A stretch of 53,977 nt of DNA from Ignisphaera sp. (GTDB lineage Archaea; Thermoproteota; Thermoprotei_A; Sulfolobales; Ignisphaeraceae): the NCBI GenBank assembly GCA_020833345.1, contig JAJHQM010000004.1, positions 1-53,977 of the forward strand, read 5' to 3'. The notes beneath the pieces are model-generated. The model made no database searches, had not been told where the DNA came from, and saw only the letters and a list, made by a program, of their open reading frames with translations. Shown piece by piece: positions 33,878-42,120 of the stretch. Every line of letters starts with the position of its first letter. Position 1 is the first letter of the stretch. The translations under genes were made by a program, and so were the position numbers.

Positions 33878-34387
33878 TTAACTAGTTCCAGTCTTAGAAA
33901 AGTGGATAATGCTTTCAATGGCTTTTTCATGAAACTTTTCATCAGAGACAATCTTATCTATAAGCATGGTTATAAAATAATCCCTACTTATAAAGTCCTT
34001 TATTAATGGTAGAAGAAGCTTGTGGTACGTTTCTTCACCTGCAAAATTCTCGATTATGATTAGAGATTCAAGAAGCTTTGCCAGTTCTTCTAAACCTAAA
34101 CTCTCTTTCTTATGCAATTCATACTCTACTCTCTCGAGATCTATATAGAGTGCACCGAGGAACTCTCTACAATCAATGCTTTGAAGCGCTAAGTTAAGCA
34201 AATTTGCAATTTCTCTCAATATTAAGGCGTGTTTTTCACTTTCAAACGCTATAATTTCTAAGAGCACCTTAGCACTTAACTCACTTACCTTCTTAGCTAA
34301 GCTAAGGTATACCTTAGAAAGCTTTTCTTCTAGAGCAATTGAGCAATTAAGAATTTTCTTTAGAATCTCTACATTTATATTATACAT
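33878..34387 (-). CDS. Ferritin-like (rubrerythrin-type) four-helix protein
   Basis: 169 aa, all helical. Two ExxH-type pairs fit a di-iron site: E in ALEEKLSKVY with FESEKH (first half), and IENFAGEETYH with SDEKFHEKAIE (second half). It lacks a rubredoxin domain. Likely a cytoplasmic di-iron peroxide or oxygen scavenger, or an unrelated helical bundle of similar pattern. A clear TATA box lies 24-34 bases before the ATG, so the mRNA is leaderless. Confidence 0.7.
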   Translation of the reverse strand: MYNINVEILKKILNCSIALEEKLSKVYLSLAKKVSELSAKVLLEIIAFESEKHALILREIANLLNLALQSIDCREFLGALYIDLERVEYELHKKESLGLEELAKLLESLIIIENFAGEETYHKLLLPLIKDFISRDYFITMLIDKIVSDEKFHEKAIESIIHFSKTGTS

Positions 34388-34410
34388 ATACTTAACTTTA
34401 CAAGCTTAAG

Positions 34411-34421
34411 CATATAAATAC
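34411..34421 (-). promoter_or_regulatory. TATA box of the ferritin-like gene
   Basis: GTATTTATATG on the minus strand is centred 29 bases before ATG 34387, matching a leaderless archaeal promoter. Confidence 0.55.
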
Positions 34422-34429
34422 TTTTCGCA

Positions 34430-34625
34430 CTATAGTGTGTGAAACGCTATTGAATAACTTTTCCTTCTATCTCCAACAAATAAAAGAAAGGCTATTGCCA
34501 TGCTCACACCCACCATTATTACAAAACAACTCTATCTTTCAGTATTGAAGTCTCCTGTAAGTTCTGTGGAGGAGAAGGAGCAGCAGTAATGTAAATAGCT
34601 ACTGTAACTCTTTTTATCCTATAGC
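34430..34625 (-). pseudogene. Possible frameshifted remnant of a membrane-anchored surface protein
   Basis: On the minus strand a frame reading VTVAIYITAAPSPPQNLQ ends at 34519. Almost at once another frame (ATG 34514-34516) encodes MVGVSMAIAFLLFVGDRRK and stops at 34430. Proline-rich linker, membrane segment and basic tail is the usual end of an archaeal surface protein, but here it is split across two frames and lacks a body. It could also be a genuine 28-residue membrane peptide. Nothing else in the 34.4-34.7 kb gap is recognisable. Confidence 0.25.
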
Positions 34626-34746
34626 ATCAAATTTGTTAAAAACTACATCATGTTAAATAAAATTGAAATCAGGGTTTTATCTATGTTCGCTAATGTTATT
34701 GGAGATTGGCATTTTCTGATAATTAGATGGAAGGGAGGTTACCTGG

Positions 34747-36723
34747 TCAGACTCTAAGTAGTTTAAGCAAAACTATGAGTATAAGTATTACGAAAACGAT
34801 TATTATTATAATGTGTAGTCCCTCACCTACTCCACTAGTACTTGTAGTAGGTATGTATGTGTGTTGTAGTGTTATAGTTACAGTAGTGGTTGTTGTGATA
34901 GTGATTGGAGTGTTAATACATTGAGATGGTTGTAGTGCTAATGTTGCAGGGCTACCTTGTAGAGTTTTTGCCTCTACTTCTAATATGATATATGTTGAAA
35001 GAAGCATTGATAGCCTTGCCGTATTATATAACCTTGCCTCCGTAATGCCAGTGTTGCATAGTTCGAGTAGGAGAGGGATGTCGGGAGGTATTGAGCTTTT
35101 CAGCATAGTTAGCGAAGCTTCTATAGTTTTATTTAAAGCTACTAAAGATGTTGACTCGCTTAGCATAAATGTGTAGAGAAGCGTCAAGTACATGTAGCTT
35201 AAGGAGCTAATGCCCAGCGCTATTCTATCTATAGCTGTATTAACAGAGAGCATTAAGTTGTACCTAGCCTGGGCTTCTGAGAATAAGTCTTGTGGTATTG
35301 CTGTTTGAGAAGAGAAGGCTATGATATAGCTGTAAATGTTTCGAGCTAGTGAAGAAATTGTTATTGAAAGTTCTTCAAGGTCGCTAGGCGTAATAACAAT
35401 GCTTGTAGATGTTACACTTGAATTTAGTAGCCTTAGCCAGAACTTAGCGGTAAATACTCTTGCTGATGCTATTGCTAAGTTCTGGGTAGCGCTATCCAAC
35501 CTATTTGAAGCCATGCTTTTATTTGCATATATTAGAGCTTCGTAAAGTCTATCAACAGTATTTATAAAGATAGAAAGTCTTGAGACATCTAAAGGCTGTG
35601 CAATTAAACTCCAAACATTCTTTAAAATATCATGTATATTGCCTTTTACTTCATCAGCTGCATTACTAATGTAATTACTATCTATAGCGGCATTGAGTAG
35701 GTGTAATCTCCAGTATGCATATATTAGGGCTTGAAAGTATGTAGATGCTGCAGCATATAGCTTGTTCTGAGCCTCAAGGTTGCTTCCTAAAGATATGTAG
35801 CTACTTAAACTACTGTCTATGCTTTTCAGTAGCTGTGTTAAGTAATATGCAGAGCTTGTGCTTAAAGCGAGGCGTTCTACAGATTTGCTTAAGTTCATTA
35901 CTCTACTAATCTCCTTTTTCATATCATTTATGCCATTCTTTAACATTAGTGCTATAGAGCTGTACATAGCCTTTACAGCTTCTTCATAACCTCCAACACT
36001 ATATGAAAAGCGCCTATTTGTAAATACACTAAGAGCTTCATATATGTTAGCAACAGGTTTAACAATAACACCATGCTCAGCTCCATAAGACGTTAAATTT
36101 ACTTGCTGTGGCACTGTTCTATAAACAACTACAGGGCCCACTCTTTGTGCAATAACAGTGTACATAACATCTACTGTTTGACCATAGGGCACCAAAAACA
36201 TTTTTGCACCACGAGAAATTGCCGCTTGCAGCTTATAGTATACACCTCCAACAGGACCTATACTCCCATCAGGCATTATCATGCCCGTCATTACTATGCT
36301 TTCATTTAACGGAAGGCGTAAAAGAGCTGCTGCAAAAGCTACTGCTGTTACTCCGCTAGCGCTTGGTCCTCCAACAATAGGCGAGTCAGACCTTATTGAA
36401 GCATAGAAATCGCAGCTACGAGTACTTACATTTGCTACTATGCTAGCCACAATAGCTGCAACTCTTGTTGATGCCTGTAAATCTATTTCAGCTAGGGGGA
36501 AGGTCTCAACATATACATGACCACCTCCAGGACATACAACTCTCACATAGAGATCAGCTGTAACACCGGTATACGAACCATTAGGAAGTTGAGATACTGC
36601 AACAATTGTTACATGCCTACTTTCATCAAGAACATAGTATTGTAAAGCATCTGTGGATAATCCAAATAGTGAAAGTGTTAATAGTAAGAGTACGATTAGG
36701 ATAATACCTATCAAAAGCTTCAC
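34747..36723 (-). CDS. Membrane-anchored S16 (Lon-like) protease-domain protein
   Basis: 658 aa, resembling archaeal COG1750. It begins with a signal/anchor segment (residues 1-22). The Lon-type proteolytic fold follows, with the catalytic serine in GGPSASG (S121) and the lysine in GGVYYKLQAA (K164), plus PDGSIGPVGG between them. Residues 240-590 are a long helical region. A threonine-rich linker (TITITTTTTVTITL) precedes a C-terminal membrane helix near 635-655. The catalytic part is expected outside the cell, without an AAA+ domain, so it cannot unfold substrates by ATP. GTG start after AGGTGAAA. Confidence 0.85.
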   Translation of the reverse strand: MKLLIGIILIVLLLLTLSLFGLSTDALQYYVLDESRHVTIVAVSQLPNGSYTGVTADLYVRVVCPGGGHVYVETFPLAEIDLQASTRVAAIVASIVANVSTRSCDFYASIRSDSPIVGGPSASGVTAVAFAAALLRLPLNESIVMTGMIMPDGSIGPVGGVYYKLQAAISRGAKMFLVPYGQTVDVMYTVIAQRVGPVVVYRTVPQQVNLTSYGAEHGVIVKPVANIYEALSVFTNRRFSYSVGGYEEAVKAMYSSIALMLKNGINDMKKEISRVMNLSKSVERLALSTSSAYYLTQLLKSIDSSLSSYISLGSNLEAQNKLYAAASTYFQALIYAYWRLHLLNAAIDSNYISNAADEVKGNIHDILKNVWSLIAQPLDVSRLSIFINTVDRLYEALIYANKSMASNRLDSATQNLAIASARVFTAKFWLRLLNSSVTSTSIVITPSDLEELSITISSLARNIYSYIIAFSSQTAIPQDLFSEAQARYNLMLSVNTAIDRIALGISSLSYMYLTLLYTFMLSESTSLVALNKTIEASLTMLKSSIPPDIPLLLELCNTGITEARLYNTARLSMLLSTYIILEVEAKTLQGSPATLALQPSQCINTPITITTTTTVTITLQHTYIPTTSTSGVGEGLHIIIIIVFVILILIVLLKLLRV

Positions 36724-36908
36724 GTAATTTCACCTGCTTATTTATTATGACTTCAAATAGCGCTTTTTAAACAGAAGTTTATAAGGTTAAGTTTGAAAAT
36801 ACTGTTTTATGCTTTTGAATAGAGATTAGAAACACAGTACTACAAAATGAATGTTGTTCAGCTTCATGTACACATCAACAATGTGTAGAGGAGAAACCAT
36901 TGAGCGTA

Positions 36909-37358
36909 CTAAGTGACTTCACCCAAGGCCTTTATTGCTCTGTCAACGTTGTCGTCAATGCTCTTCACAACAGCTCTTAAGTAGTAATGAGGCATGGATT
37001 GTGCAAATTCTTTTAATAGCTCAGTGCTGTATATTAGAGTTCTAAGAACTTGTGAAAGCTCTGGTGAAAGCTTTTTTAATTCCTCCTCAAGCTCAGCTTT
37101 CTTTAACCTTGTATATGTAGTATTAACAGGCTCACCTAGAGCACGCCTTAACACTTGTATGGTTTTGTCAAGCTTTAGCATGGTCATGGAAAAACCATCG
37201 TAAAGCTCTCTAAGCTTACGCTCAGCAATAATATAGAAAGCGTCTACAAGTTCTCTTCTAATTTCAAGTAAAACCCTATATATTGCTTTCATTTCTTCTC
37301 TATCTATGGTGTTGCTCTTTTTCAAAATCTTTGTCAAGACCTCCTTTAGGAATCCCAT
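36909..37358 (-). CDS. Helical hypothetical protein
   Basis: About 149 aa from ATG 37358 (upstream ATG 37364 and GTG 37367 also possible). Mostly charged helix with heptad-like runs (LKKAELEEELKKLSPELSQVL), no cysteines, no membrane segment. Family not recognised. It is divergent from the zinc-finger gene. Confidence 0.65.
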   Translation of the reverse strand: MGFLKEVLTKILKKSNTIDREEMKAIYRVLLEIRRELVDAFYIIAERKLRELYDGFSMTMLKLDKTIQVLRRALGEPVNTTYTRLKKAELEEELKKLSPELSQVLRTLIYSTELLKEFAQSMPHYYLRAVVKSIDDNVDRAIKALGEVT

Positions 37359-37448
37359 AAACATCACAAAAGTATATGTGTATTTCAGAAAAAGTTTTAA
37401 GTAGTTTATATAGATAATTTCTGCATAATTAGTTTGGAGTGTGTGATA

Positions 37449-37721
37449 ATGGCTTTAAAGAGTAGGGATAGGGATAAAGTCTTGAGGTCTCTTGCTAGAT
37501 GGCTTGCAGGTCTTGAGCCTCTCTTTGGCGCTAATCACTATTTTGAAAGGTATTCTACCGCTAAGAAAGCTATAGAAAAGCTTTCTCCATATAGAGGGCT
37601 TCTAGTGTGTCCATTCTGTAAGAACAAGAAGAGGTTTCTTAGAGCCTCAGCGTTTATAACACATCTCATAAAAATCCATGCTTTAGAACTTGAAGAGCTT
37701 ATAGACAGCGAAAATGTGTGA
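37449..37721 (+). CDS. C2H2 zinc-finger-like small protein
   Basis: 90 aa. A single C2H2-type finger ends the protein: C54, C57, H72, H77 (CPFCKNKK, then THLIKIH). The N-terminal 45 residues are helical and basic (MALKSRDRDKVLRSLARWL). ATG 37449 is chosen because GGAG and GTGTGTGAT precede it. Probably a small nucleic-acid or protein-interaction factor. It lies 17 bases before the PLD-like gene on the same strand. Confidence 0.75.
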   Translation: MALKSRDRDKVLRSLARWLAGLEPLFGANHYFERYSTAKKAIEKLSPYRGLLVCPFCKNKKRFLRASAFITHLIKIHALELEELIDSENV

Positions 37722-37738
37722 GTATGTGGCACTAAAAG

Positions 37739-38689
37739 ATGTTAATAAAGAGCCTTTTTCCCCACTTAGAGATAATAATTGAGTATAGTAGCCATAGTAG
37801 TGAATGCAATGCAAAGAATTTTATAGAAGCGAAAAGTTTGATACCGCTTGAAACGCTTTCAGTTTTAGAGAAGTTGTATGCGGGAGATTTGAAGAGCTTT
37901 GTAGATATGTATATAGATGCAATATTATGTACGGAAATTTCAGCTCTCTGCAAAGAGAATGGACCTAGGTTAAAGTATATTGTTGCTAAGACATCAGATG
38001 GCGTTGAAGTGTATTCCGAGTGTTTTGACCCAGAATTACTACTAAGCATACTCTTAGGCGATCTTGTGAAGGCAGTAGCAGTATACTCTGGTTACAGAGG
38101 GCATGTAAAGTTCAAGGCGGTTAAAATCCCCAAAGAACTCTTAGCAAAAGATTTCATAGGGCTTGTTGAAGATAAAATTCTAAATAACGTTAATCACCTC
38201 CAAGAATATCCAAAGGGAGGACCCATAACTCAAACTCTCAAAAACCTCATTCAGGAAAAGAGCTTTTCAGAAGTAATATTTCAAGTTCCCTGCTTAGATG
38301 GTAAATTCATTCACATACTACTAGAAGTAGCGAGAAGAATTGCTGAAAGCGGCAAACGGGTATACATAGCAACATCGGTACCCTCAAAAGAAAATGCACG
38401 TTTTTGTAAAACCTTGTACAAAGATTTTGTTGCATACTACTTAAGACTTATTGAAGAAGCAAAGAAGTATGGAATTGTGGTATGTGATAGTGAAGTCCCA
38501 CATATAAGCATCATAGTGGATAGGAGAGTCTATATGGTGTCTAACGAAATTATTTATAAAGACGACTTGTATTTAATACCCATAACAGATGTTAGGTACG
38601 TAAATGATTATGCTACACTAATATTAAAACACTGCCTTTGCTCAAATAACTTAGTGAAAGAGGACAGTAGAAAGCTTACAGCATTATAA
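37739..38689 (+). CDS. Hypothetical protein with PLD-like C-terminal half, altered active site
   Basis: 316 aa. Residues about 175-285 have the phospholipase-D-superfamily layout: SEVIFQVPCLD strand, HILLEVARRIAESGKRVYIAT helix-strand, a helix, GIVVCDSE strand and then VPHISIIVDRRVYMVSNE. This last segment lines up with the HxKxxxxD...GSxN motif, but serine replaces the lysine (H-I-S). The N-terminal half is not recognised. Catalysis is therefore doubtful; a binding or regulatory role is more likely. It is probably co-transcribed with the zinc-finger gene. Confidence 0.65.
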   Translation: MLIKSLFPHLEIIIEYSSHSSECNAKNFIEAKSLIPLETLSVLEKLYAGDLKSFVDMYIDAILCTEISALCKENGPRLKYIVAKTSDGVEVYSECFDPELLLSILLGDLVKAVAVYSGYRGHVKFKAVKIPKELLAKDFIGLVEDKILNNVNHLQEYPKGGPITQTLKNLIQEKSFSEVIFQVPCLDGKFIHILLEVARRIAESGKRVYIATSVPSKENARFCKTLYKDFVAYYLRLIEEAKKYGIVVCDSEVPHISIIVDRRVYMVSNEIIYKDDLYLIPITDVRYVNDYATLILKHCLCSNNLVKEDSRKLTAL

Positions 38690-38803
38690 CATAAATGCTT
38701 TAGTTAAAATAGTGCCACAAACGTGTACTTTGGTATTGGCATCTTAGACTTGTATGTTGCGCATATTCAATACTTTCTTGAACAATTTACTTGAATTCTA
38801 AAT

Positions 38804-39934
38804 TCAAAAATAATTGCTTATAGCGATTCTGAGTCTTGTTGCAGTAGCTATATGTGTGACTACATCTTTTGGAAGCTTTATACCCTTAGCCAGGGTGATG
38901 ATAACGCTCTCTTCATCTACATGAATGTCACGAACCTTTATTCCTCTAAACTCTAGATATTCTTTCACATCACTCTCTGTTATAGCCTCTCGTGTTTTAA
39001 TATTGCCGCACGGACCCCATTTGCACATATTACAAAACTCGTTATGTGAAGCTATGTTAGCTGAGCAAGCAGATGGGAAAATTTTAAATCCCATATCGCT
39101 AGCCTTTTTCACTATTTTCCTCTTTATATCACTTTCATGAATTGTCACTTGATCTTTGCTATCTCTAAGGCTTTTAGTTAGCCTAGCCTCAATAGTCTTG
39201 ACATTAATACCTTTTGCAGAAAGCCTCAATAAAATTCCTTTTGTAACTCTTAGAGAACCTAAAACTAAGGATTTTACTCCATGCTCTACAGCAGTTTTCA
39301 AAATACTTTCAGTTTCCTTATCCGTAATGCCTGGTATTATGGGTCTAAGGAAAAGCGTTACCTCAAGACCATGCTTTATAGCTATTGAAGCACCTTCAAA
39401 TCTCTTTAGTGGGTTAGGTGCACGAGGCTCTAATACTGAGCTATGCAGAAGTGTAATGACTGTTAGCAAAACATTTATGTTTGGCTCTGCTTGCTTTAAC
39501 TTCTTAGCTGTATTTTCATCGATATAACTCTTCGTAGAAACTTGGCTTGGTAAGTGCAACCATCTATAAACTTCCGCTATGTAATTAATAGCAAGCTCTT
39601 TTGTAACTGGATGAAAGGGCTCTGTGACAGAGCCATATGCTGCTAGGGTTTTGTGTGGTAGGACATAGGGGTTTAAAGTTATAGCAAAAGTCATTTCTGC
39701 AGGTGTTAGAGGATATGGTGTAACTCTTCCTGGAAATCCCATGTCATATATGTAGCAGTATGCACATGCATAATCACAACCTACACCTGTGTGTATTGTT
39801 AATCCGCACGGCCTCGGAGCCCTCTTACTATGGCTATCACGTACAGCCCTCTCTACACTACTACTGTTGAGAACCTCCTTAAGCTTCACTAATACCTTAT
39901 GCTTCTCTTCATACAATTTGAGTAGTTTACCCAT
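38804..39934 (-). CDS. Radical SAM protein, SplB-like with C-terminal cysteine cluster
   Basis: 376 aa from ATG 39934. The SAM cluster motif is GCDYACAYCYIYDMG (CX3CX2C). YGSVTEPFHPVTKE and FLRPIIPGITD are typical of the SplB/Rv2578c-like subgroup. A late CSANIASHNEFC, CKWGPCG cluster could bind a second metal centre. Substrate unknown. It is divergent from the 40.0 kb small gene, whose start region overlaps none of it. Confidence 0.85.
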   Translation of the reverse strand: MGKLLKLYEEKHKVLVKLKEVLNSSSVERAVRDSHSKRAPRPCGLTIHTGVGCDYACAYCYIYDMGFPGRVTPYPLTPAEMTFAITLNPYVLPHKTLAAYGSVTEPFHPVTKELAINYIAEVYRWLHLPSQVSTKSYIDENTAKKLKQAEPNINVLLTVITLLHSSVLEPRAPNPLKRFEGASIAIKHGLEVTLFLRPIIPGITDKETESILKTAVEHGVKSLVLGSLRVTKGILLRLSAKGINVKTIEARLTKSLRDSKDQVTIHESDIKRKIVKKASDMGFKIFPSACSANIASHNEFCNMCKWGPCGNIKTREAITESDVKEYLEFRGIKVRDIHVDEESVIITLAKGIKLPKDVVTHIATATRLRIAISNYF

Positions 39935-40001
39935 GCAATTACCGCTAACTGTGTGATATGTGAAACACTTTAAAACGCTATATAGTATACGGGGTAGCAA
40001 A

Positions 40002-40307
40002 ATGTTTGAATCACATAGGATACTGGTTTATAGGCAAGGTGATTTGATACTAGAGAAGGTTAGAGAAGGAGGGGAATTATTACAATTATGCGAGCCTGTT
40101 AGTGATAAATTAGAAGTTGGTAGCGAGTCAGGGCACACCCATGTACTTAATGCCAAGGTCTATAGACATGCTAACCAGCTATATGTAGTTGTAGAGAAGC
40201 CTGCAGTACTAAAACATCCCCAGCACCCGCCCCTGAATATAGAGCCCGGAATATACACTATAAAATTCATTAGAGATTGGTTCTTACAGGAAAGAGCCAT
40301 AGACTAA
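40002..40307 (+). CDS. Small conserved protein with GHTH and HPQH motifs, function unknown
   Basis: 101 aa from ATG 40002 (open frame from 39960). The order YRQGDLILEKV, ESGHTHVLNAKVY, LYVVVEKPAVLKHPQHPPL, EPGIYTIKFIRDW matches what I recall of a widespread uncharacterised bacterial family with the pattern RQGD...GHxH...L-H-EH-xP...GxYxVxxQREY. The four histidines could bind a metal. The bacterial genes are often next to a larger partner, and the same arrangement occurs here. Confidence 0.75.
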   Translation: MFESHRILVYRQGDLILEKVREGGELLQLCEPVSDKLEVGSESGHTHVLNAKVYRHANQLYVVVEKPAVLKHPQHPPLNIEPGIYTIKFIRDWFLQERAID

Positions 40308-40340
40308 GAATTAATAGCCTTCACATGTTCGGTATCAAAT

Positions 40341-41315
40341 TTGCAATACCTTCATGTTGGCATCGGCTTCCCCGGAATTAGGAGCTACAACATTATTGTA
40401 TGCAATACCTTCACCTCTAGCTGTGCTAAGAAGCATCACATACATGGCCTTAACGCTACGGCTAGCGTTGTTGATAAGGTATTTAGAAGACTTTTTGCTT
40501 TGATACCTGAGCTTCAAGAACCTTTTCATGTATACAAGCACTCGCATAGAGAGTATAGGGTGTATCGCTATAGCGAAGATCTTGCAAGGCTTATTAATAT
40601 GGCAATAGCATTTGCATACACTTTACATAGATACTGCAAATATGACAGGAGATGCTATAGCAGAGTTATGCAGAGTGCATTTAACGCATGTAGCTCTGTA
40701 GAACTATGTTTACAAGGTGTAAATCTGTGGATGCAGTACATGAACAGAGTACTAGAGGGCAGGAGAAAGGCAGGTAAGAAAGCACTGCTTACAAGGCTTG
40801 AGAGAAGCACGTGGGAGTGTCTTCACATTATTAAAAAGTATTTTTCCGATGTGGAAAGCGCACCAACATTTAAAGTTAGTGAAATTGGCTTTTCAGAGTG
40901 TTTTGAAGATGCTATAAAAATCCTCAGGAAGCTGTTTCCAGAGGATGTTGCTAGGAGGTATGCTAATAGTATTTGTGCTGGTGGTAATAGCATATACCTA
41001 TTTGCTAGGGGTGCCATTATTGCAATAGATGCCAGGTACGCGCCTACAAATGTTAAGATATTTTACGAGAGCTGCACGGATACACCAGGCTACGCAATGG
41101 TTAAGCTTGTTGGAGCTTCATTAGTAGATGGTTATATTAACAGAATTGACTGGGTGGCTTTACTGGGCTATGATAAGCAGACCAACCAAGTATTCTTACA
41201 CTACATACCGCCAACACTAATTTTTAAAGACATAGAGAGAGCACGACTATGGCTTCTAGGTTTAGTAGACAGATGGGGCAATATGTTAGCAAGCTTTGAG
41301 CTAATAGAAGCCTAA
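40341..41315 (+). CDS. Hypothetical protein, putative partner of the small GHTH protein
   Basis: 324 aa if started at TTG 40341; the true start is uncertain. Many cysteines occur in the N-terminal half. The C-terminal segment DWVALLGYDKQTNQVFLHYI and the following PPTLIFKDIERARLWLLGL resemble the FLRVPP...AxAW-FGL ending of bacterial partner proteins (DUF6745-like, from memory). Family not certain. It follows the small gene by about 30 bases, so they probably form one unit. Confidence 0.65.
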   Translation: MQYLHVGIGFPGIRSYNIIVCNTFTSSCAKKHHIHGLNATASVVDKVFRRLFALIPELQEPFHVYKHSHREYRVYRYSEDLARLINMAIAFAYTLHRYCKYDRRCYSRVMQSAFNACSSVELCLQGVNLWMQYMNRVLEGRRKAGKKALLTRLERSTWECLHIIKKYFSDVESAPTFKVSEIGFSECFEDAIKILRKLFPEDVARRYANSICAGGNSIYLFARGAIIAIDARYAPTNVKIFYESCTDTPGYAMVKLVGASLVDGYINRIDWVALLGYDKQTNQVFLHYIPPTLIFKDIERARLWLLGLVDRWGNMLASFELIEA

Positions 41316-41463
41316 CCTCCTTACATCTAAGGGCCATCTATTTACTTTGACTTCACTGTTCTGTTGCATGTCTTGTCCTTTAGAGCAGGGAGCTGAGTAA
41401 AAAGCTTATCAATATTGTGTAATTTATGAAGCTCCTGGAGTTAAAAGTTAATGAGTCTAGCAG

Positions 41464-41655
41464 GTGAATGAGCTCATACCTCTCCGGACTGGTGGCAAGA
41501 CCCAAATCCATGATGCTGCACATGTGAGGTGTGTCCGAATGGTGGGGGAGAGCTTTGATGTGTAAAATTCCATCCTAAAGGGTTAGAGCAGTCAGGCTAA
41601 ACTATACTCAAAAGTGTGAAAGCAACTTTTGTGGGGATGAGCGGAATCTCATTAG
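41464..41655 (+). ncRNA. Candidate GC-rich structured RNA
   Basis: A GC-rich patch in an otherwise AT-rich, ORF-free gap of about 470 bases. CTCTC (41480-41484) pairs with GAGAG (41548-41552) and CGGAC (41485-41489) pairs with GTCCG (41533-41537) inside it. Further hairpins are CAAAAGT/ACTTTTG (41609-41615, 41625-41631) and ATGAG/CTCAT (41637-41641, 41647-41651). No known RNA family is recognised and boundaries are approximate. A chance set of short stems is possible. Confidence 0.35.
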
Positions 41656-41730
41656 CTGGTGTTTTCAAAGAGTACAAGGTTTTGGCACAATTTTTCAAAG
41701 AATTCATAAAGGAGAAGCTTCTTACAAGCT

Positions 41731-41739
41731 TTTAAATAC
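41731..41739 (+). promoter_or_regulatory. TATA box for the small membrane protein gene
   Basis: TTTAAATAC lies about 50 bases before TTG 41784. The start site near 41760 leaves room for the GAGGTG ribosome-binding site. Confidence 0.5.
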
Positions 41740-41783
41740 AAGCTATGTATACTTCATAGAATAGTGCAGAGGTGCTTACAAAT

Positions 41784-42056
41784 TTGAACAGAGATAAGAT
41801 TATTGGCATAGGGCTTGTTGGAGGAGCAGCTTTAGTAATTTTAATAGTGCTATACTTACTATTTTTAGCACCGGAATGGATACAGCTATTCACACTCAAA
41901 GTTATCGTAACCTTAGCAGTATTGGCACTAGCTGGTATTGTTGGTTGGATAGGCTACACACTAGCAACAACACCACCGCCTAAGCCTATTGAGGAAATCG
42001 AGAAGGAGATAGAGGAAGAGCTTAAGAAGCTAGAGCAAGAACAGAAAGGTAAATAG
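41784..42056 (+). CDS. Small two-helix membrane protein
   Basis: 90 aa. Two hydrophobic helices (about residues 7-28 and 37-58) are followed by a proline-rich turn (TTPPPKPIEE) and a charged C-terminal coiled coil (EEIEKEIEEELKKLEQEQK). TTG 41784 is chosen because GAGGTG (41769-41774) is nine bases before it; GTG 41772 overlaps that site. Function unknown. It precedes DNA polymerase B in a position where crenarchaea often carry a small membrane protein. Confidence 0.8.
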   Translation: MNRDKIIGIGLVGGAALVILIVLYLLFLAPEWIQLFTLKVIVTLAVLALAGIVGWIGYTLATTPPPKPIEEIEKEIEEELKKLEQEQKGK

Positions 42057-42082
42057 TCAATGCATTTACTTGATTAAATACA

Positions 42083-42090
42083 TTTATATC
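42083..42090 (+). promoter_or_regulatory. TATA box for DNA polymerase B
   Basis: TTTATATC is centred about 35 bases before ATG 42121, implying a leader of at most about ten bases. Confidence 0.5.
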
Positions 42091-42120
42091 TTTTTAGGCA
42101 AAATAACTTTCTAGACCTTT

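Noticed and set aside
36725-36905. Possible C/D sRNA on the minus strand (TTGATG...CTGA near 36860-36885)
   Set aside because: Only a half-match to box C with one CTGA; no second box pair and no promoter.
41464-41560. tRNA-like segment (GTCCGAATGG as T-loop)
   Set aside because: The flanking bases cannot pair as a T-stem, and no acceptor or anticodon arm can be drawn.
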